Assembly (NCBI GenBank): GCA_009917405.1
Contig: QZED01000005.1
Location: 1 to 59,826, forward strand
DNA: 59,826 nucleotides
Direction: 5' to 3'
Origin: a bacterium c-19
GTDB lineage: Bacteria; Bacillota_I; Bacilli_A; Erysipelotrichales; Erysipelotrichaceae
Shown: positions 56,692 to 59,826 of the stretch, piece by piece
How the letters are laid out: each line of letters starts with the position of its first letter
How positions within the stretch are numbered: the first letter of the stretch is position 1
Notes under the pieces: generated by a model
Databases searched by the model: none
What the model saw: the letters and a program-made list of their open reading frames with translations, nothing else
What the model was told of the DNA's origin: nothing
Translations under genes and position numbers: made by a program

Positions 56692-57147
56692 ATGAAAAAA
56701 ATCATAGCGATAATTTTATGTATGAGCGTTTTAGCTGGATGTTTCCCATCTAAAAGCGGTGTCGTACATTCTTCTGCCGAAGATGCTATTTCAGCACTTG
56801 AAAGCAAAGATGATATTATTCTTGTAGTCGGAAAGAGTGACTGCAGTGCTTGTGAGGAATTCCAAGGGGTTATGGATGAAATCGTTAAGAACTATGATCT
56901 TCGTATTACCACGGTTATTATGGATGATGAAGAGCCTGTAGTTGATGAAAGCACAAATAAAAAGACTTATCCTGAATATGAAGAATTGGAACAGTATATC
57001 GGTGTAGTTGCCGGTACACCTACTGTTTACTTTATTAAAGATGGGGTAATCAAGGGAATGTTTACCGGTGCAGTTTCTTATGATACTTTTAAGGATAAAA
57101 TTGAAAAGTACGGTTTCTTGCCGGAAGCAAAGCCAACCGAGGAATAA
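56692..57147 (+). CDS. Thioredoxin-fold lipoprotein
   Basis: 151 residues starting at ATG 56692 (AGGAG at 56677-56681). The lipobox LAGC puts the lipidated Cys at about residue 17. The mature domain has a redox-type motif SDCSACEEF (C-S-A-C, about 53-61 region), a beta strand RITTVIMDDEEP, and the cis-proline strand GTPTVYFIKDG, all of the thioredoxin fold. It may reduce or shuffle disulfides outside the membrane. The CSAC motif differs from CGPC of thioredoxin. It has its own promoter and terminator, so it is a single-gene unit. Confidence 0.85.
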   Translation: MKKIIAIILCMSVLAGCFPSKSGVVHSSAEDAISALESKDDIILVVGKSDCSACEEFQGVMDEIVKNYDLRITTVIMDDEEPVVDESTNKKTYPEYEELEQYIGVVAGTPTVYFIKDGVIKGMFTGAVSYDTFKDKIEKYGFLPEAKPTEE

Positions 57148-57155
57148 TTATGATG

Positions 57156-57188
57156 ACAATCGTAGGAAAAGCAGCGATTGTTTTTTTA
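57156..57188 (+). terminator. Terminator of the lipoprotein gene
   Basis: ACAATCG (57156-57162) pairs with CGATTGT (57175-57181), followed by a run of seven Ts. Confidence 0.85.
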
Positions 57189-57467
57189 TTTAAAAGCTAA
57201 AATATATAATAAAAGTTCGTACTATAAAAAAGAGCCTGCTTTTTCACAGACTCTTTTTTTCATTTAGGGAATACCTAAAATGAGAAAAGGATAGAAAGTT
57301 TGAAACTTAGAGGGAGAAAGATAGGTAAGTTTTTTTCCTTACCTGTTTATAGTATAACCTTTACTTATGGAAAAAATTTCAATTTAATATGGATAATTAT
57401 GTGATTGTGAATAATCGGTAAGTGATATTTTATGTAAGTGTGATATAATTATAACAGGAGTGATATT
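57189..57467. other. Hairpin-rich intergenic region
   Basis: No gene is seen. It holds a second terminator-like hairpin AAAAGAG-CTG / CAG-CTCTTTT (57228-57258, usable on both strands), TTTAGG-GAATA-CCTAAA (57263-57279), GGTAAG / CTTACC with a T-rich loop (57326-57346), and an extended -10 TGATATAAT (57441-57449) for the next gene. Confidence 0.55.
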
Positions 57468-57872
57468 ATGCAGATTAAAGCATTCAATGAGGAACTTGTT
57501 TTAAGAGCTGCTCAGAAGCAATTTCCTGATAAGGCAGTGCTGTTGGAGCCTTCGAATATTTATTTAAAAGGAAAGCAGACAGGTCGTTATACGGCATCTT
57601 GGTATGATCATGATATTTTTATCAGTACCGAGTTTGCGTATGAAGATCGTGTAATTAACGGGAATAAGACAAGATATAAAATTGAAGTTCCTTGTGTGTT
57701 AATAAAAAATCATCCTCATGATATTATTTATGATTCACGGGATATTTATTTTGCGGCATATTCAGAGAACGATGAAATTCATTTTATGAAATATGTGGAA
57801 CTGATTGAAGAATTAGGAAAGCATATGGAGCTTCAGGAAGCGTTGACTCCGGTAAGTCAGTGCGGATTTTAG
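57468..57872 (+). CDS. Uncharacterised protein
   Basis: 134 residues, not recognised. No signal peptide, transmembrane helix or catalytic signature is visible; it looks like a soluble alpha/beta protein with alternating strands (ASWYDHDIFISTEFAYED, YDSRDIYFAAYSENDEIHF) and a C-terminal helix (KYVELIEELGKHMELQEAL). AGGAGTGAT precedes ATG 57468 and an extended -10 promoter lies 20 bp further up, so it is a real single-gene unit with its own terminator. The central CVLIKNHPHDIIYDS stretch might mark a family. Function cannot be suggested. Confidence 0.75.
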   Translation: MQIKAFNEELVLRAAQKQFPDKAVLLEPSNIYLKGKQTGRYTASWYDHDIFISTEFAYEDRVINGNKTRYKIEVPCVLIKNHPHDIIYDSRDIYFAAYSENDEIHFMKYVELIEELGKHMELQEALTPVSQCGF

Positions 57873-57896
57873 TTTAGATAAGTGCGGATTGATAAT

Positions 57897-57930
57897 GCAA
57901 AAATCATAATTTTTTGGTTTTTGCCTTTTT
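57897..57930 (+). terminator. Terminator of the uncharacterised gene
   Basis: GCAAAAA (57897-57903) pairs with TTTTTGC (57918-57924), followed by CTTTTTATT. Confidence 0.75.
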
Positions 57931-58041
57931 ATTAGTTTTCTATAAATGATACACTGATAGGAAGTGATTGAAAATATAGGATAAAAGGTCGTAAAAAATG
58001 AAGCAGGTACGAACAAATCCTAATCAAGTACACTCTATAAT

Positions 58042-58157
58042 ATGAGTTTTACGGTTTTGGATAAAAATAGCAGAAACATACATAAAAATATCATTATGTT
58101 TCTAAAAGCAGACAATTATAGACATACAATTCTGAGCTAGAAATGTATGTTTTTTTA
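58042..58157 (+). ncRNA. Candidate small RNA upstream of the surface-protein gene
   Basis: A TATAAT box (58036-58041) is followed by a perfect 9-bp hairpin AGAAACATA / TATGTTTCT (58072-58103), then a terminator hairpin ACATACA / TGTATGT (58122-58150) with a T-run to 58157. No coding frame fits. The -35 is weak, so this is tentative. The rest of the 57931-58247 gap shows a TCTAC-CTTT-GTAGA hairpin (58203-58216) and the next gene's ribosome-binding site. Confidence 0.35.
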
Positions 58158-58247
58158 TTTATAAAGCATACGTTTTTGGCTCTTTTCCCGCTATTTCATA
58201 AAGTCTACCTTTGTAGATAGATATGAAGAAGGAAGGGAAATAGAACG

Positions 58248-59826
58248 ATGTGGAAGAAATTAATATTAGCAGTTATAGTGTTATCAGGTATGTTTTCAAT
58301 TTCTATTGTAGCAAATATTTATAATCAGAATATGAGAGCTGCTGCTTTTTTCCAGCTTCAAAAGGGGCAAAAGGTTATAATAGGAAATTATCAGGGTAAT
58401 GATGTAGTATGGGATATTGGCAATGCTTCCGGAAATGATTATGTGCTAATGTCATCTAAACCTATTGTTGATCTACAACCTATTTATGACACTTCTATTA
58501 ACTGTACCATATATCATGATAACGTAGGGACGAAATGGTATTCTCCTTCATGTGATGATACGTTGTTACAAAATGAAATTGACAATATATTATTTAATAA
58601 CGTAGAAAATATGATATTGTCGAGACCTGCGTTTTTACCATCAATGAATGAAGTAAGAAACGGCGGTACATTGGGGTTAACAGCTGCTGATCGTGCATTT
58701 CAAACATCTTGTGGATATTGGTTAGCAGGAAAAATAAAGAATTCAGTTCATGTACCAAGTTATCCTCATGCAGTTTATAATACTATGCAATCCCCATTAG
58801 ACGGTGTAGATATAAGCGGCGATATAGATATCAATACAAATACCGCAATATCACCAAATGAAAAAATACGGAGTATTATGGCGGTTATGTGGTCTGACAG
58901 AGCTTCACCAATTATGGCATTATCACTCCGTCCGTTTATGACCGTTAGTAAAGAGAAAATTAATTTTGCGGCAGATGCCACATATCAAGATGGCGGTTGG
59001 CATAATTATCAGATTGATACTTCTAATTTAAATAAGAATAACCAATTTAAACCGGTAAAATTAAGAATATCATCTTCCTTGACAGCGAATTTAGATGAAA
59101 TCAGAAGAATTAGAATCGGCAAGCCTATTACGAAAGTAATGAAAGATAAATCTGTGGAATTAAAGGTTAAATCTAATTCAGGATCTGGAAATGTAATCTC
59201 AGCTCTTCTTTATGATAGCTCCGGATCAAGTATAAAATATTATCGTAAATTAAGTTCACCGAGTGATGGTTTTGTGACAATGGATCTGAAAGGTATACCA
59301 GTGGGTAATTATCAAGTTGCGATTATCAATGAGGAATATGACGGAACCAACCGTCCGGCTAATAGTTCGCCGATTTCAAATATGTTACCGTTAAGCATAG
59401 TTGAGAAGCACAAAATCACTTATAAAGCGACACCGCAAAGCGGTGCTACTTTAGGTGATTATGAATATAGTAAGAATGTAGATGCAGGAGAAATTGTAGG
59501 TAAGGTTACAGCGAATCCTTTAGGTGTTACTCCGTTAGTTTATAATTTAATCGGCGACGGCGATAATTCTTATCTGAATTTTGAAATTGATGGTTTAGAC
59601 AGTAACAAAGCTTCCGGTAATACACCATTGGATGTGAAAATAAAAAACAATGCGCCTGATTTAAAGAATGGTGGATTGAAAGCAGGGACATACAAATTTT
59701 GTATTATAGCTAAAGACGATAATAATGATCCTGATCCAGTGGATAATGATACAAAAGTTTGTACTTCCTTTGAGGTGGTTAAGACAGAACCAACCATTAC
59801 CTTTGATCAAGATGATAAAGGGACAA
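58248..59826 (+). CDS. Secreted surface protein, 5' part only (runs off the window)
   Basis: The frame from ATG 58248 stays open to the last base (526 codons). GAAGGAAGGGAAA is the ribosome-binding site. The N-terminus MWKKLILAVIVLSGMFSI is a signal peptide, with probable cleavage near MRAAA. The first 300 or so residues show no family I recognise; they contain ADRAFQTSCGYWLAG, and SPIMALSLRPFMTVSKEKI, reminiscent of 'stage-setting' N-termini of Erysipelotrichia adhesins with a DUF-type domain. From about residue 390 Ig-like repeats follow (KHKITYKATPQSGATLG; TPLVYNLIGDGDNSYLNFEIDG), and the last residues PTITFDQDDKGT look like the start of a repeated Ig-like unit. Similar in style to the truncated gene at the left edge. 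Confidence 0.82.
   Translation, partial: MWKKLILAVIVLSGMFSISIVANIYNQNMRAAAFFQLQKGQKVIIGNYQGNDVVWDIGNASGNDYVLMSSKPIVDLQPIYDTSINCTIYHDNVGTKWYSPSCDDTLLQNEIDNILFNNVENMILSRPAFLPSMNEVRNGGTLGLTAADRAFQTSCGYWLAGKIKNSVHVPSYPHAVYNTMQSPLDGVDISGDIDINTNTAISPNEKIRSIMAVMWSDRASPIMALSLRPFMTVSKEKINFAADATYQDGGWHNYQIDTSNLNKNNQFKPVKLRISSSLTANLDEIRRIRIGKPITKVMKDKSVELKVKSNSGSGNVISALLYDSSGSSIKYYRKLSSPSDGFVTMDLKGIPVGNYQVAIINEEYDGTNRPANSSPISNMLPLSIVEKHKITYKATPQSGATLGDYEYSKNVDAGEIVGKVTANPLGVTPLVYNLIGDGDNSYLNFEIDGLDSNKASGNTPLDVKIKNNAPDLKNGGLKAGTYKFCIIAKDDNNDPDPVDNDTKVCTSFEVVKTEPTITFDQDDKGT

Overview
The window reads as chromosomal DNA of a low-GC Gram-positive bacterium (Firmicutes). Supporting signs are PolC as replicative polymerase, type III glutamine synthetase, a YunB/YunC-like pair known from spore formers, long sortase-anchored glycosidases, AT-rich intergenic DNA with strong hairpin-plus-T-run terminators, and a tRNA block whose order resembles Bacillus trnB. 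The style of the surface proteins (C-termini ending in PNTGD, FIVAR repeats, discoidin-like modules) and the V-type ATPase suggest a gut or oral Erysipelotrichia-like anaerobe. That placement is inference. No phage, transposase, CRISPR array or rRNA was seen.

Layout. 1-2049 is the 3' part of a calcium-repeat surface protein. 2155-6921 carries recG-rnc, then a D,D-carboxypeptidase overlapping a dUTPase. 6929-8049 is a promoter, a yybP-ykoY-type (Mn2+) riboswitch with terminator, and a CaCA-family cation exchanger. 8078-10918 is a divergent cassette: a GntR/UTRA repressor facing a ceramidase-domain protein and a SIS-domain protein, with a perfect 16-bp palindrome filling the spacer of the structural-gene promoter. 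11042-15421 is polC. 15569-28739 holds two giant cell-wall glycosidases (GH84 and GH2) that share an identical 173-bp C-terminal segment. 29004-32225 holds glnN (minus strand) and a rubredoxin-like/rubrerythrin pair. 32426-38335 is a third giant enzyme, a GH20 hexosaminidase, behind a leader of iterated inverted motifs. 38442-43352 carries a HAD phosphatase, a DUF218 protein, a nuclease-helicase fusion and an RluD-type pseudouridine synthase. 43600-52247 is a nine-gene V/A-type ATPase operon. 52503-53138 is a seven-gene tRNA operon. 53391-55493 is ktrB-ktrA. 55578-57872 carries yunC-like, yunB-like, a thioredoxin-fold lipoprotein and an unrecognised gene. A possible small RNA precedes a second surface-protein gene (58248 to the window end) that is cut by the edge.

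How the genes work together. GH84, GH2 and GH20 with their carbohydrate-binding-like modules form a surface kit for trimming N-acetylhexosamine- and galactose-containing host glycans. The SIS protein and UTRA regulator of the 8.1-10.9 kb cassette may handle an amino-sugar-type ligand released by such activity, but that link is inference. Ion handling is prominent: a riboswitch-controlled cation exporter, KtrAB potassium uptake and the rotary ATPase. Most transcription units are cleanly bounded by readable promoters and terminators.
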